Counted from the stretch's first letter, positions 7,778 through 16,547 are shown. The stretch: 39,307 nucleotides of DNA from UBA12202 sp049595035 (GCA_049595035.1 JBMYKD010000019.1:1-39307), one strand, 5' to 3'. Made by a program: numbers and translations. The notes: a model not told the origin generated them from the letters alone.

Positions 7778-8728
7778 TTATGATGTGGTATCATCTGGTT
7801 CAGGGCTTGCCATTTTTCTTTTTGAGATAAGCTGATAGCATTCTGGTTCTCTATGACGTGCAAAATCAAAAAAGGTCTGACGATATTGTTGTGCCATATC
7901 CAGATCAATCTCTGCGTTGATCACTTCATCTTCAAGGGTCTCACTCTGGGCAACGATCTGACCAGATGGTGCTGTGATCACGCTATTACCAATTAATGAT
8001 GATCCTTCTTCGTATCCGCATTTTGCTGTTGCAATCGACCAGACAGAATTAAGATATGATCCACTTTGCATAGACAGAAGGTGATGGAAATCCGCCAGTT
8101 CATCTACCTCTTGAAAGCCACTATGATCGTCAGGCGTGTTATAGCCTAGGCATACAAGTTCAGCCGCTTGTAACGCAAGAACGCGCCAGCCCTCAGGCCA
8201 GCGACGATCATTACAGATCAACATGCCAATGCTGGTATTCAGCATAGGCGTGACAGGGAATCCCAGATTGCCTTTTTCGAAATAGCGTTTTTCCAGATGC
8301 TGATGCTGGCGACCGGGTTGTGGTTCAGAATGGCCGGGTAAATGGATTTTTCTATATTTGCCGCATATCTCACCATTCTGGTTAACAAGAATGGAGGTAT
8401 TAAAATAATGAGCTGTTCCCGCCTCAATCGTTTTTTCGGCATAGCCCAGATTAAATCCGATATTAAGTTTCTGCGCCATGTCAAATAACGGTCTTGTCAC
8501 GTCATTTGGCATACTGGCCTCAAACCAGTGATCCAGTTCATCTTGGTCTTCAATGACCCAGCGCGGGAAAAAGCTTGTTAATGCCAATTCGGGAAAAACA
8601 ATAAAACGTGATCCTTTTGCGGCGGCTTCCTGCATCATCTCCATCATACGTCTGACACAGCTCTGGCGTGTTTCTTGGCGTTCAATAGGGCCCATTTGGG
8701 CAGATGACACGATATATTTCCGGGTCAT
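7778..8728 (-). CDS. N-carbamoyl-D-amino acid hydrolase (nitrilase superfamily)
   Basis: This 316-aa enzyme would hydrolyse N-carbamoyl-D-amino acids to the D-amino acid, CO2 and ammonia. The catalytic triad falls at Glu47 (FPELAL), Lys127 (RKIHLPG) and Cys172 (ICNDRRWPE), the numbering known for the Agrobacterium D-carbamoylase. Further signature stretches include 'HLEKRYFE' and 'FHHLLSMQSGSY'. The length is also right. Its start overlaps the HyuB stop by 4 bp, so it is the last gene of a hyuA-hyuB-carbamoylase unit in which the hydantoinase product would be its substrate. The subfamily match is strong; the natural side chain is unknown. Confidence 0.9.
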   Translation of the reverse strand: MTRKYIVSSAQMGPIERQETRQSCVRRMMEMMQEAAAKGSRFIVFPELALTSFFPRWVIEDQDELDHWFEASMPNDVTRPLFDMAQKLNIGFNLGYAEKTIEAGTAHYFNTSILVNQNGEICGKYRKIHLPGHSEPQPGRQHQHLEKRYFEKGNLGFPVTPMLNTSIGMLICNDRRWPEGWRVLALQAAELVCLGYNTPDDHSGFQEVDELADFHHLLSMQSGSYLNSVWSIATAKCGYEEGSSLIGNSVITAPSGQIVAQSETLEDEVINAEIDLDMAQQYRQTFFDFARHREPECYQLISKRKMASPEPDDTTS

Positions 8729-10485
8729 CGGTTTCGTCTTTTTGCGGTAGCATCCATATCCAGTGATCCGTCTGATATGATGACACCATAATCACGTTCA
8801 GCGGATTCAACGCTAATGAGTTCATCTAGCACATCTTCAAAAACATCTTCAGGGCTTCGCTCAAACGCATCACCATAACCACCAGCTGATGGGCCAATAG
8901 CAAAGAATGTATCACCGGTTGCTGTTTTGTGATAAGGCACTTTCGACGTGAGGGCTTCAGACTGTCCATCGGAATGGATGAGATGAAGTTCGGCTGTTTT
9001 TCCATCTTGACCACCTTTGAATCCCCATGGGGCGAATTTATGGCCTTCACCTTCAACGGAAAATCCGCCCGGTTCCAGAAACTGGAATGCCCGACATGCG
9101 CCTAAACCGCCACGGGTGCGACCTGCGCCTGACGTGTCTTCACGCAATTCATATCTTGTGACGCGCATAGGTAAATGGCTTTCAATATCCTCAATAGGAT
9201 TGTTTCTTGTATTGGCATATAGCGTATCAACAGCATCCATGCCATTCCTGTTGAAACGGCCACCATATGAACCTTCAAAGATTTCCATATGAACCCAGTG
9301 TGTTTCTTCTTTCAGGCCAGAAAATGCGATTACCTTAAGATTACCTATTCCGGCTGAAACCTGTTCTGGTACGGCCTCTGCCAGTGCTTTCATGACCGTA
9401 TCAGCCAACTGATTACCCGGTGTGAATCGGGCTATAACAGGGGCTGGAAAAATGGGATTTGCCAGACAGCCACGCGGAACTTTCAGGGTGATGGGGCGAA
9501 CCAATCCAGAATTCTGTGGAATATAACCATAAATATCAGAATCAAGTAAAACTGATCGAACGGTCAGCCAGATGGAAATATCTACCGTCCCGATAAGAGG
9601 CATATTGATCGGCCGGTCTGCCACTTGCGGCGCGGTGCCTTCCAGATCAACCACCATCTCATCACCAGAAATAGTAATCGTAACGACAAGCGGCAGATCA
9701 CGTCTTTCGGGGTCTTCTAGAAATCCATCAATAAAAGTGGTAGCGCTATATACGCCATCCGGAACATTCCTGATGGCATCCCGCATCAGTCGTTCCGAGT
9801 AATCCATCAAGGCTTCGCTGGCATCATCAACAGCCTGAAGCCCATAACGATCAACAAGATCAATAAACCGTTCTGCGCCGATCTGACAGGCGGCAACCTG
9901 TGCTTCCATATCACCGACAACCATGCCCGGTGCGCGCACATTATCCTTAAGAATCTGCCATACGGCTTCGTTACGTTCACCCCCGTCATAGACCTTGATT
10001 GCCTTGAACTGGAGCCCTTCGGCATAGACATCGATGGCATCAACAATGCCGCAACTGCCGGGACTTAGCGCACCGACATCCAGATGATGAGCGGTTGTTC
10101 CTGAAAATCCGATCAACTTATCCCCATAAAAGACAGGGACAATCAGTGCGATATCAGGTCCATGACTGGCTCCACCATAGGGATCATTATGCATGATCAC
10201 ATCACCCTTTTTAAATGGGGTGCCGCGTTTTTCAAAAACCTCAATAACATTTTTCACATAACCGGGAATAGGCCCTGATTGCAAAGGTGTTGATTGCACT
10301 GATTCGGCAAGCTGATTGCCTTTTGCATCAGTAAGCGCAGTGCCAAAATCTTCTGATTCCCGAATGATGGAAGAATAGGACATACGCATGAGTTTATAAC
10401 CCATCTCAATAGCAATATTTTGCAATGCCCCTTGTATGACATTGGCGGTAACCGGATCAATCGCAGGGGAAGAATCTTTTGTCAT
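8725..10485 (-). CDS. hyuB: Hydantoinase B / oxoprolinase family subunit (HyuB, copy 1)
   Basis: This 586-aa HyuB subunit is the hydrolytic partner of the ATP-using HyuA in hydantoin, N-methylhydantoin or oxoproline opening. Family landmarks are 'HNDPYGGASHGPD' near 99-111, with the conserved Asp101, the His pair in 'TTAHHLDVG', and the C-terminal 'PSAGGYGDAFERSPEDV' segment. The ribosome site GAGGAGAAA precedes the ATG. It follows hyuA by 20 bp and overlaps the D-carbamoylase by 4 bp. Sequence motifs make it a close paralogue of the copy at 33528-35297. Confidence 0.9.
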   Translation of the reverse strand: MTKDSSPAIDPVTANVIQGALQNIAIEMGYKLMRMSYSSIIRESEDFGTALTDAKGNQLAESVQSTPLQSGPIPGYVKNVIEVFEKRGTPFKKGDVIMHNDPYGGASHGPDIALIVPVFYGDKLIGFSGTTAHHLDVGALSPGSCGIVDAIDVYAEGLQFKAIKVYDGGERNEAVWQILKDNVRAPGMVVGDMEAQVAACQIGAERFIDLVDRYGLQAVDDASEALMDYSERLMRDAIRNVPDGVYSATTFIDGFLEDPERRDLPLVVTITISGDEMVVDLEGTAPQVADRPINMPLIGTVDISIWLTVRSVLLDSDIYGYIPQNSGLVRPITLKVPRGCLANPIFPAPVIARFTPGNQLADTVMKALAEAVPEQVSAGIGNLKVIAFSGLKEETHWVHMEIFEGSYGGRFNRNGMDAVDTLYANTRNNPIEDIESHLPMRVTRYELREDTSGAGRTRGGLGACRAFQFLEPGGFSVEGEGHKFAPWGFKGGQDGKTAELHLIHSDGQSEALTSKVPYHKTATGDTFFAIGPSAGGYGDAFERSPEDVFEDVLDELISVESAERDYGVIISDGSLDMDATAKRRNR

Positions 10486-10505
10486 AGCTAATTTCTCCTC
10501 TTGAT

Positions 10506-12578
10506 TCAGGCGTTGATAGAGATGAGCATATTGCCCTGCTGATCAATCCGGAAGTCATCACCGGGGCGAACAACCGTTGTTGTATCCTGTTGAAGAATAA
10601 TGGTTGGGCCCGCCACTTTTGTTTCAACAGGCAGTTTATCACGTTGGTATATAGCGGTATCAAATGTTTTCAGATCAGCCCCATGACGAAAGACGCATGG
10701 CGTAACTTTTACAAGGGCTTCATCGATAGACCCTGATTGAGGCGTATCCTGCTTTTCCAGTTTTGTTGAGGTGCCAATTCCGGACACGCGAACATTGACA
10801 ATTTCTTTAGGGCTTTCCGGAAAAGAGCGACCATATTCGGTTTGATGCAGTTGTTCAAATTGATCAAACAGCATCTGTTCGGCGGTTTCATCAAACTGTT
10901 GCCCTTCGATTTTAACCCGCAGCTCATATCCCTGACCCACATAACGAATATCAGCATAACGCAGAAACTCGACGTCATGGTCAGGAATATTATCGGCACG
11001 GAATTGCTGCGCCAGTCCGCTTTCCATATCGTCGAACATAGCTTGCATGCGGGCATGATCTACTTGTCCGGATACCTGAAAAGCTGTTCGGATGGCATCA
11101 TATTTTATATCAGTGGTCAACAGACCGGTTGCTGACGTAATCCCCGGATGGGGAGGGACAATGACCTCAGGTATGGCCAGCATAGCTGCCACTTCTGATG
11201 CTTGCAGAGGGCCACCGCCACCGAAAGCCATAAGGGAAAACTTCCGCGGATCAAGACCACGTTGAACGGTTCTTGATCTGATAGCATTAGCCATGGCCGA
11301 ATTAACAATAGTGATAATGCCCTCGGCGCATGACAGACGATCCATGGATAATGTATTAGCCAGGTTATCGATTACCTGATTGGCCTTATCCTGATCTAGC
11401 TTCATTTCGCCACCCAGAAAATTATCCGGGTCAAGTCGCCCTAGAACCAGATTTGCATCAGTCACAGTAGGCTGATCTCCGCCAAATCCATAACATGATG
11501 GCCCCGGCCTTGCGCCTGCTGAACGTGGGCCAACCTTGAATGCTCCCCCCTGATCGCGATAGGCAATAGAACCGCCACCAGCGCCAATGGTATGAATATC
11601 AATCATCGGAACCATCAGCGGGAAACCGGCAATCCATGTATCCCTTGGTGAGGCTTCGGCAAATTGTCCATGCTGAATAATGCCGATATCGGCAGATGTT
11701 CCACCGACATCAAAAGTGATAAGGGAATCACGCTTGGACTGACTGCCTGACCACGCGCCACCCATGACACCGGCGGCAGGGCCGCTAAGTATCGTCAGCA
11801 CAGGTTTATCCGCTACCATAGATGACGTGGCCAATCCACCATTAGAGCCCATGATATGAAGATCAGATGAATACCCTTCTTCTGCAATCTTTTCTTCCAG
11901 CATAGTCACATAATTACGAACTTTAGGGCCGATAAAGGCATTGATTGCCGTTGTTGTGAAACGCTCAAATTCCCTGAACTGGGGCGATACATCAGACGAA
12001 CATGTAACAAATGCTTCCGGATAAACGTCTAATACGATATCGCGGGCACGATGTTCATGGGATGGATCAAGAAAGGCAAAGAGAAAACAGATGGCAATAG
12101 CATCAATTTTGTTTTCTTTAAATGTTTCGGCGGCTTGTCTTACGGCATCTTCGTCAAGAGGAACCAGAACGTCACCACTAGGTGGTGTGATGCGATGTGC
12201 TACGGTTTTGCGCCACCGCCGTTTAACAAGGGGGCGATCCTGCCATGGAATTTCCTGCTGAATGGAAAAATGCTGGGGTCGTTGATGGCGGCCAATATGA
12301 ATGATATCCCGATATCCTTCATTTGTAATCATTCCACATTCGGCGCCATTATGTTCCAGCATGGTATTGGTTGCTGTGGTTGTTCCGTGATAAATATGAT
12401 CAACAGACTTGCGATCAACAGAAAAACGGCGGCAAAGTTCATTAATTCCGCTGATAACACCTTCGGATGGATTATGTGGGGTGGTTGGCGTTTTATGTGT
12501 ATTTATTTCCCCTGATACAGAATCAAATATAACCAGATCAGTAAATGTGCCACCAACATCTACACCAATAAGTTTCAC
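10506..12578 (-). CDS. hyuA: Hydantoinase A / oxoprolinase family subunit (HyuA, copy 1)
   Basis: This 690-aa ASKHA-fold ATPase phosphorylates the cyclic substrate in HyuAB enzymes. The phosphate-binding motif 'DVGGTFTD' is at 7-14, a second phosphate motif 'DVGGTSADIG' lies in the middle, and 'GAGGGSIA' and 'SAGARPGPSCYG' follow. The start is a GTG with a strong AAGGGGG ribosome site about five bases upstream. It lies 123 bp downstream of the carbamoylsarcosine amidase-like gene, and a terminator-like hairpin is in that gap. With the flanking amidase and carbamoylases, an N-methylhydantoin- or hydantoin-opening role fits best. A 5-oxoproline role is less likely, because a Pxp-type system is present separately. 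Confidence 0.9.
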   Translation of the reverse strand: MKLIGVDVGGTFTDLVIFDSVSGEINTHKTPTTPHNPSEGVISGINELCRRFSVDRKSVDHIYHGTTTATNTMLEHNGAECGMITNEGYRDIIHIGRHQRPQHFSIQQEIPWQDRPLVKRRWRKTVAHRITPPSGDVLVPLDEDAVRQAAETFKENKIDAIAICFLFAFLDPSHEHRARDIVLDVYPEAFVTCSSDVSPQFREFERFTTTAINAFIGPKVRNYVTMLEEKIAEEGYSSDLHIMGSNGGLATSSMVADKPVLTILSGPAAGVMGGAWSGSQSKRDSLITFDVGGTSADIGIIQHGQFAEASPRDTWIAGFPLMVPMIDIHTIGAGGGSIAYRDQGGAFKVGPRSAGARPGPSCYGFGGDQPTVTDANLVLGRLDPDNFLGGEMKLDQDKANQVIDNLANTLSMDRLSCAEGIITIVNSAMANAIRSRTVQRGLDPRKFSLMAFGGGGPLQASEVAAMLAIPEVIVPPHPGITSATGLLTTDIKYDAIRTAFQVSGQVDHARMQAMFDDMESGLAQQFRADNIPDHDVEFLRYADIRYVGQGYELRVKIEGQQFDETAEQMLFDQFEQLHQTEYGRSFPESPKEIVNVRVSGIGTSTKLEKQDTPQSGSIDEALVKVTPCVFRHGADLKTFDTAIYQRDKLPVETKVAGPTIILQQDTTTVVRPGDDFRIDQQGNMLISINA

Positions 12579-12627
12579 CTAAGCCCCCTTAAATTATTTT
12601 AGAAAAAATTAATATAAAATCCTGCCA

Positions 12628-12651
12628 TTTCATTTTGGAATAAAAATGAAA
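12628..12651. other. AT-rich inverted repeat upstream of hyuA copy 1
   Basis: TTTCATTTT (12628-12636) and AAAATGAAA (12643-12651) are perfect 9-bp complementary arms. They lie about 50 bp upstream of the hyuA GTG. The repeat could be an operator for a separate hyuAB promoter or a leader hairpin. It has no similarity to the other dyads seen in the window. Confidence 0.35.
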
Positions 12652-12669
12652 AATCCCATTAAATAAAAT

Positions 12670-12696
12670 GCTCCCCACTATAAAAAAGTGAGGAGC
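12670..12696 (-). terminator. Rho-independent terminator or attenuator after the carbamoylsarcosine amidase-like gene
   Basis: In the minus-strand RNA, GCTCCTCACT and AGTGGGGAGC pair over 10 bp, with one G-U pair, around a U-rich loop. The stem begins 5 bp after the stop codon and is followed by AUUUUAUUUAAU. It should end or reduce transcription before hyuA. Confidence 0.65.
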
Positions 12697-12701
12697 TTAA
12701 T

Positions 12702-13421
12702 TTACTGATTCTGATGTTTGACCGTTTCCAGATAGGCAACACATTCATCGACGGTATGAACATCTGCGAATTTGGCATCCAGATCAAACAGATTCCATGC
12801 GACCGCACCCGGGATACGATCACCAATGCATTCTTTGACTGCAATTGTCCGGAAACCGTCAGCAATACCATCGCAAATCGTTTCCCGCACGCAGGCAGTG
12901 GCTGTTACGCCAGTAACTAGAATAGTGTCAACATTAGCTGCCCGTAAAATCCCGGCTAATTCGGTGCCATGGAAACTACTGGCACGTTTCTTCAACAGTG
13001 TATATTCCCCTTCGACAGGTGCAATTCTGCTATCAATCGCCCATAATTCTTCATTTTTAATATCAACAACATCAACTGGAATCTTGCAGTGCCATAGTCC
13101 CATATCGGTAAACTCGGCATCACGATCCGTGACTTCATATGCAGTCGTCACATGGATGACGGGATGACCATTAGCTCTGCAGGCTTCAAGCAGGCGCTGC
13201 ATCCCGGGGATAATTTCGTTATCCATTTTGTTTTGATCACAGGTAAATGGATTGCCGGGTCGCGTCCACGCATTGGCCAGATCAACAGATACCAAAGCGG
13301 GCTTTTTGCCAAATCCTATGCGCCGCTGAAACCCTCTTTGCTGATAAATCTCCGTTGCTTTGTCAAAGGCCTGATGAAGCATTTCATCAAGTTCTTGCCA
13401 ATCCATATTATTTTCACTCAT
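12702..13421 (-). CDS. Isochorismatase-fold amidohydrolase, N-carbamoylsarcosine amidase-like
   Basis: This 239-aa cysteine hydrolase has the isochorismatase-family triad: Asp47 (VSVDLANAW), Lys144 (LLKKRASSF) and nucleophile Cys177 (GVTATACVRET). The segment 'GFGKKPALVSVDLANAWTRP' resembles N-carbamoylsarcosine amidase, which gives sarcosine, CO2 and ammonia. That enzyme follows N-methylhydantoinase in creatinine breakdown, and a HyuAB pair lies directly downstream. The frame continues upstream to 13442, but the ATG at 13419-13421 has an AAGGAA ribosome site about seven bases before it and was chosen. Other ureido-acid or amide substrates are possible. No creatininase or creatinine deaminase is in the window. 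Confidence 0.78.
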   Translation of the reverse strand: MSENNMDWQELDEMLHQAFDKATEIYQQRGFQRRIGFGKKPALVSVDLANAWTRPGNPFTCDQNKMDNEIIPGMQRLLEACRANGHPVIHVTTAYEVTDRDAEFTDMGLWHCKIPVDVVDIKNEELWAIDSRIAPVEGEYTLLKKRASSFHGTELAGILRAANVDTILVTGVTATACVRETICDGIADGFRTIAVKECIGDRIPGAVAWNLFDLDAKFADVHTVDECVAYLETVKHQNQ

Positions 13422-13461
13422 ACTTTTATTCCTTTTAAACATTAACTTAATATGACAGCAT

Positions 13462-13513
13462 AGGTATATATTACCTGCAAGTTATATTTTTGGTAAAAGC
13501 AGGTAAGATACCT
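13462..13513. promoter_or_regulatory. Paired AGGTA/TACCT dyads in the divergent promoter region
   Basis: AGGTA-N5-TACCT at 13462-13476 and AGGTA-N3-TACCT at 13501-13513 are two dyads of the same half-site. In addition, TTACCTGC (13471-13478) and GCAGGTAA (13499-13506) form a wider 8-bp inverted repeat. They lie between the divergent carbamoylsarcosine amidase-like gene and the old-yellow-enzyme gene, where a shared regulator would be expected to bind. No regulator gene adjoins, so the binding protein is unknown. Confidence 0.55.
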
Positions 13514-13597
13514 TCTTTATCACAAGATATAAGGAGAGTGATTAAAGATTGACTGAACAGATTGATGTTCAACATGGAAAGAAAATCAGGGGTTGTC

Positions 13598-14791
13598 ATG
13601 TATAGTGGAAAATTATTTGATACAATTAATTGCGGGCCAATAACGCTGAAAAACCGTATTGCTATGGCACCGTTAACGCGTCAATGTGCGGATGATGATG
13701 GATCACCAAATGATGAAATGGTGGCTTATTACGCTCGCCGCGCCCGTGGTGGCGTCGGGCTTATTATCACCGAAGGCACATATCCGGCCGATAATCTGTC
13801 AGGCGTTTGCTATTTGAATCAGCCCGGATGTGGGACTGATAAACATCAGGCAGGCTGGAAAAGTGTTGCTGATGCATGCCATAAACATGGTGCAAAAATC
13901 ATTGTACAGCTCATGCATGCTGGCCGTGTTGCTGATCCAAGAGCGATCAAAGATGGTGAACAGCCTGTTTCTGCATCAGACACGCATAGTTCGGGCTGGG
14001 TGCTTTATACGGATAATGAAACCGAATTGCATGATCGTGGGTTGAGTGGTGATTGGCCACAGATTACTTTTCCCCCAGCACGAAGCCTTACCGAAGAAGA
14101 GCTGAATATCATTGCTGATGATTTTGCTGCTGCTGCCAAACGGGCAGTAGATGCAGGCTGTGATGGTGTTGAGGTGCATGGCGCCAATGGTTATCTTCTC
14201 TATCAGTTTACTGACCCCAAACAGAATCTCCGCACCGATGCCTATGGTGGATCAGCTGAAAATAATTTGCGCTTTCCGCGCATGGTTGTTGACCGGATTC
14301 GTGCTGCTATCGGGCCAGATAAGCTCATTTCCTATCGCATATCTCAGGATGGCGTTGATGATTTTACTGGTTTCTGGGAAGCCGGACAAAGCTATGTTGA
14401 AGCGCTTGGTATTGAACTTGGTAAAATGGATGCAGATGTCATTCACTGGTCAAGCTTTAACTGGAAAGACAACCGGTTTGATCCGTCATGCCCGCCAATT
14501 CCGGTTACGCTGAAAAAAATGAGCGGCAAGCCGTTTATTACCAATGGCAATATTTTTGATGGAGCAACAGCAGAAGAGGTATTTGACCATGATGCCGGTG
14601 ATGTTGTTGCTATTGGCCGTCCTATCTTTGCCCATCCTGATTGGCCATATATCGTGGCGTCGGGTATGGATTATGACTGGATGGAATTTGACCGGAAATA
14701 TGTCATTAAACCAGCTTATGATTACACCTATGCCTATCCAACGGGGCTGCCAGATAGAAACTGGGCTCCGGACGCAAAAATGAAACGCTAG
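13598..14791 (+). CDS. NADH:flavin oxidoreductase, old yellow enzyme family
   Basis: This is a 397-aa FMN-dependent TIM-barrel ene-reductase. Visible features are 'RIAMAPLTR' at the N-terminus, the FMN-site stretch 'IVQLMHAGRVADP', the active-site 'VEVHGANGYLLYQF' with its His/Asn pair and Tyr, and 'YGGSAENNLRFP'. It would reduce an activated C=C bond in the cytoplasm. The frame is open to 13562, but the ATG at 13598 has an AGGGG ribosome site six bases upstream and matches the family start. A cupin gene follows by 14 bp. Its place beside ureide hydrolases suggests action on an unsaturated heterocycle or its side chain, which is inference only. Confidence 0.88.
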   Translation: MYSGKLFDTINCGPITLKNRIAMAPLTRQCADDDGSPNDEMVAYYARRARGGVGLIITEGTYPADNLSGVCYLNQPGCGTDKHQAGWKSVADACHKHGAKIIVQLMHAGRVADPRAIKDGEQPVSASDTHSSGWVLYTDNETELHDRGLSGDWPQITFPPARSLTEEELNIIADDFAAAAKRAVDAGCDGVEVHGANGYLLYQFTDPKQNLRTDAYGGSAENNLRFPRMVVDRIRAAIGPDKLISYRISQDGVDDFTGFWEAGQSYVEALGIELGKMDADVIHWSSFNWKDNRFDPSCPPIPVTLKKMSGKPFITNGNIFDGATAEEVFDHDAGDVVAIGRPIFAHPDWPYIVASGMDYDWMEFDRKYVIKPAYDYTYAYPTGLPDRNWAPDAKMKR

Positions 14792-14805
14792 AACAGAGGT
14801 AAAGG

Positions 14806-15099
14806 ATGAACGGGAATTCAGCAACACCAACCATATTGATTGATAATGATCAGTGTCGTCTAACCTTATGGTCATTTGAAGCCGGACAGGAAACAGGCTG
14901 GCACACGCATGAAATGGATTATGTTGTCATGCCGAAAGTTAAGGGCAAGGTGAGATTACAGCATCCTGATGGAACCGAAACGGTTTCCGATATGTCACCT
15001 GATGCGCCATATTTTCGTCCCGCGGGGGTTAATCACAACGTCATCAATGCATCAGATGCCCCGTTTTCTTTTCTGGAATTAGAATTCAAGCAAAGCTAG
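14806..15099 (+). CDS. Small single-domain cupin
   Basis: This is a 97-aa cupin barrel. The first motif is seen as 'GWHTHEMDYVVMP', with metal-ligand His residues and a Glu, and the second as 'YFRPAGVNHNVIN'. The AGAGGTAAAGG sequence upstream provides a ribosome site. Such minimal cupins are isomerases, dioxygenase-like enzymes or sensors, and nothing in the sequence decides among these. It is co-transcribed with the old-yellow-enzyme gene. Its stop codon lies inside a palindrome shared with the convergent M20 gene. Confidence 0.75.
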   Translation: MNGNSATPTILIDNDQCRLTLWSFEAGQETGWHTHEMDYVVMPKVKGKVRLQHPDGTETVSDMSPDAPYFRPAGVNHNVINASDAPFSFLELEFKQS

Positions 15100-15117
15100 T
15101 CAGTGACTAGCTTTGCT
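15089..15117. terminator. Bidirectional terminator: perfect 29-bp palindrome over two stop codons
   Basis: Arms of 14 bp (15089-15102 and 15104-15117) are perfectly complementary around a single central base. The stop codons of the cupin gene (15097-15099) and of the convergent M20 gene (complement 15096-15098) both lie in the left arm. The plus strand then reads CTTTTC. It probably terminates both transcripts. Confidence 0.7.
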
Positions 15118-16349
15118 CTTTTCAGAACGGCATGCAGAAGCACGTTTGATCCGGCTGCTGCCCATTCAGGCGTAATGTCTTCAGCTTCGTTATGTGATAA
15201 TCCATCCTTGCATGGGCAGAAGATCATGGTTGATGGCATGACCTTATTCAGCCAACATGCATCATGACCAGCACCCGAAACCATGTCGCGGTGACGATAT
15301 CCCAGTTCATCTGCTGCCTGACGGACAAGGTGGGTACAATCTGCATCAAACACAACAGGGTTATGTCCGGATATGCGTTCCATTTCTAAGCCAAGGCCAG
15401 AATTGGCACATAACTGTTTGGCATAGTCCTGAATGTGTTCCACCATGCGCTTGATGGAATCTTCTTGTGGGGCGCGGAAATCAACAGTGAATTGAGCCCA
15501 TCCCGGTATCACATTATATGAATTAGGCGTAATCTGCATATGCCCCACGGCACCAACGGCATCCTGACCTTCTTCGGTAACGATTGCGTTGACCTGATTG
15601 ATGATTCTGGCCATGGCAAGGCCGGCATCTTTTCTGGCTGACATCGGGGTTGAACCAGTATGAGCGGCATTGCCGGTTATAGTAAACTTTAACCAGCATA
15701 ACCCCTGTGCTTTTGCCACAACACCAATATCCTTATCTTCCAGTTCAAGGATGGGGCCCTGTTCAATATGAAGTTCAAAATAAGAATCAAATGTTTTTTC
15801 CCCTATGGGCTGATCACCTTTCCAACCGATACGTTCTAATTCATCACCAAATGTTAAGCCGTCGCTGTCCTCTCTGGAATAGGCCCATGCCTTATCATAT
15901 TCTTTAGCAAAGACACCAGATGACAACATAGCAGGAGCAAAGCGTGTTCCTTCTTCATTTGTCCAGTTAACGATACAGATAGGGTGCTGTGTTTGATAAT
16001 CATGATCATTAAGTGTGCGTATTAATTCAAGTCCGGCCAGAACCCCAAGAACTCCATCATATTTTCCGCCTGTTGGCTGTGTATCAAGATGGCTTCCCAC
16101 CAGAATAGGCGGTAAATCATTATTCTGGCCTGGGCGGGTCATAAACATATTTCCAAGCTCATCAACATCCATGGTAAGGCCCTCGGCATGACACCAATCA
16201 GCAAATAATTGTCTGCCATCCGCATCCGCATCGGTTAATGCCTGCCTGTTATTGCCGCCAGCAACGCCCGGGCCAATTTTAGCCATATCCATTAACATAT
16301 CCCAGAGCCGGTCAGAATTGATCCGGATATTGGAAACTGGTTCCGCCAT
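15096..16349 (-). CDS. N-carbamoyl-L-amino acid hydrolase / allantoate amidohydrolase family (M20)
   Basis: This 417-aa dinuclear metal hydrolase shows the expected ligands: His87 and Asp98 (GSHLDTQPTGGKYDG), Glu132-Glu133 (TNEEG), His194 (ELHIEQGP) and His386 (LSHNEAED). The dimer-contact His230 lies in 'AAHTGSTPM'. It belongs to the HyuC/AmaB/AllC/beta-ureidopropionase group, which removes a carbamoyl group from L-configured or achiral ureido acids. It complements the D-specific enzyme at 7778-8728, so the island handles both hands. A GAGGAAA ribosome site supports the start. Allantoate or ureidopropionate as substrate cannot be excluded by sequence alone. Confidence 0.85.
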   Translation of the reverse strand: MAEPVSNIRINSDRLWDMLMDMAKIGPGVAGGNNRQALTDADADGRQLFADWCHAEGLTMDVDELGNMFMTRPGQNNDLPPILVGSHLDTQPTGGKYDGVLGVLAGLELIRTLNDHDYQTQHPICIVNWTNEEGTRFAPAMLSSGVFAKEYDKAWAYSREDSDGLTFGDELERIGWKGDQPIGEKTFDSYFELHIEQGPILELEDKDIGVVAKAQGLCWLKFTITGNAAHTGSTPMSARKDAGLAMARIINQVNAIVTEEGQDAVGAVGHMQITPNSYNVIPGWAQFTVDFRAPQEDSIKRMVEHIQDYAKQLCANSGLGLEMERISGHNPVVFDADCTHLVRQAADELGYRHRDMVSGAGHDACWLNKVMPSTMIFCPCKDGLSHNEAEDITPEWAAAGSNVLLHAVLKRAKLVTD

Positions 16350-16413
16350 TTTATTTTCCTCATGTCATAATATGTTCTGGCCCAGACCTTATCACGCTGC
16401 CAGTAATTGGCAA

Positions 16414-16442
16414 AATATTTCCAAATTTGCAAAAGGAATATG
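16414..16442. promoter_or_regulatory. Imperfect dyad in the divergent M20/pxpA spacer
   Basis: The 198-bp spacer between the M20 gene and pxpA is AT-rich. It contains AATATTTCC and GGAATAT arms around an AAATTTGCAAAA centre, plus two GGCAAA repeats. A TTGACT at 16479-16484 could be a -35 box for pxpA, although no good -10 box is at the right spacing. This marks where control of the Pxp operon should lie. Confidence 0.3.
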
Positions 16443-16547
16443 GCAAAGCTATTGCGTATATCGACATTTTAGTTAATCTTGACTTAATACAAAATATTCA
16501 CGGGTATGGTTTATTGCCATCTTGCAGATAAATATGAAGAGGAAATG

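Noticed and set aside
8239..8484. 81-aa frame antiparallel or in another frame within the D-carbamoylase
   Set aside because: It is a shadow of a strongly conserved gene with catalytic residues in the main frame, and it has no own ribosome site.
16506..16547. Longer pxpA start (MVYCHLADKYEEE)
   Set aside because: The extension lacks a ribosome site and family similarity. The ATG at 16548 follows GAGG and opens with the conserved DLNCDMGEG region.
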